Shown here: positions 63,967 to 64,000 of the stretch, piece after piece
Position numbering within the stretch: position 1 is the stretch's first letter
Layout: each line of letters starts with the position of its first letter
Assembly (NCBI RefSeq): GCF_040947875.1
Contig: NZ_JBFRXN010000004.1
Span: 372,001 to 436,000 of the forward strand
Origin: Pseudomonas sp. MYb118
GTDB taxonomy: Bacteria > Pseudomonadota > Gammaproteobacteria > Pseudomonadales > Pseudomonadaceae
Length of the DNA: 64,000 nt
Direction of reading: 5' to 3'
Translations under genes and position numbers: made by a program
Notes under the pieces: generated by a model
Told to the model about the DNA's origin: nothing
Database searches by the model: none
Seen by the model: only the letters and a program-made list of their open reading frames with translations

Positions 63967-64000
63967 AGTGCTATTTGCCATTAGTTTTACCCAATGTTGC

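Overview
This window looks like a chromosomal segment of a fluorescent-type Pseudomonas (P. fluorescens group). The evidence is the conserved clpP-clpX-lon-hupB-ppiD order, high GC, and many REP/REPIN palindromes of the type built on GTAGGAGCGAGC..GCTCGCGAT.

Layout. Positions 1-6.8 kb carry the proteostasis core (clpP 3' end, clpX, lon, hupB, ppiD), with a degenerate tRNA-Asp-like gene between hupB and ppiD. From 7 to 10.4 kb there is a DUF2242-like lipoprotein, a 28-aa acidic ORF, an AraC regulator and a nitrilase-fold protein that has lost two of its three catalytic residues. From 11.7 to 32.9 kb lies a large hydroxyproline/imino-acid catabolic region: a delta1-pyrroline-2-carboxylate reductase-like enzyme, ketoglutarate semialdehyde dehydrogenase, an MFS transporter broken by two 1-nt indels, an LhpC-like deaminase, a 3-hydroxyproline dehydratase-like enzyme, a polar amino-acid ABC transporter, aconitase X, a PAS-AraC regulator, then 4-hydroxyproline epimerase with a three-subunit D-hydroxyproline dehydrogenase, a GntR regulator and fadH. 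A GntR-type palindrome (TCGTATACGA core) recurs at three promoters of this region. The rest holds a PLP enzyme, cytochrome b561, phnWX with a LysR regulator, an orphan spikeless VgrG, a YebC protein, an LRR-kinase, zapE, a Csu-like chaperone-usher pilus operon (43.3-49.7 kb), an ABC importer plus HcnABC-like dehydrogenase operon of unknown substrate with an IclR regulator (49.9-57.9 kb), an ECF sigma/anti-sigma pair divergent from a catalase-fold/cytochrome b561 operon, a zinc-protease lipoprotein and an M14 carboxypeptidase.

The most interesting part is 23.9-26.3 kb, which splits the two halves of the hydroxyproline cluster. Two tandem cassettes each encode a nearly identical 106-aa protein of unknown function. 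Each gene is preceded by a 76-74 nt RNA with a three-way-junction fold. The hairpin loop and junction strand of this RNA are complementary to two sites upstream of it and two sites downstream, one of which is the Shine-Dalgarno sequence of the protein gene. This is the architecture of the C4 antisense RNA of phages P1/P7. The complementary words differ completely between the two cassettes yet match within each, so each cassette appears to have its own specificity. The pair is bracketed by inverted copies of a 280-bp structured repeat, which occurs five times in the window and shows covarying base pairs in two hairpins.

All family assignments come from reading the translated sequences; no database search was run.
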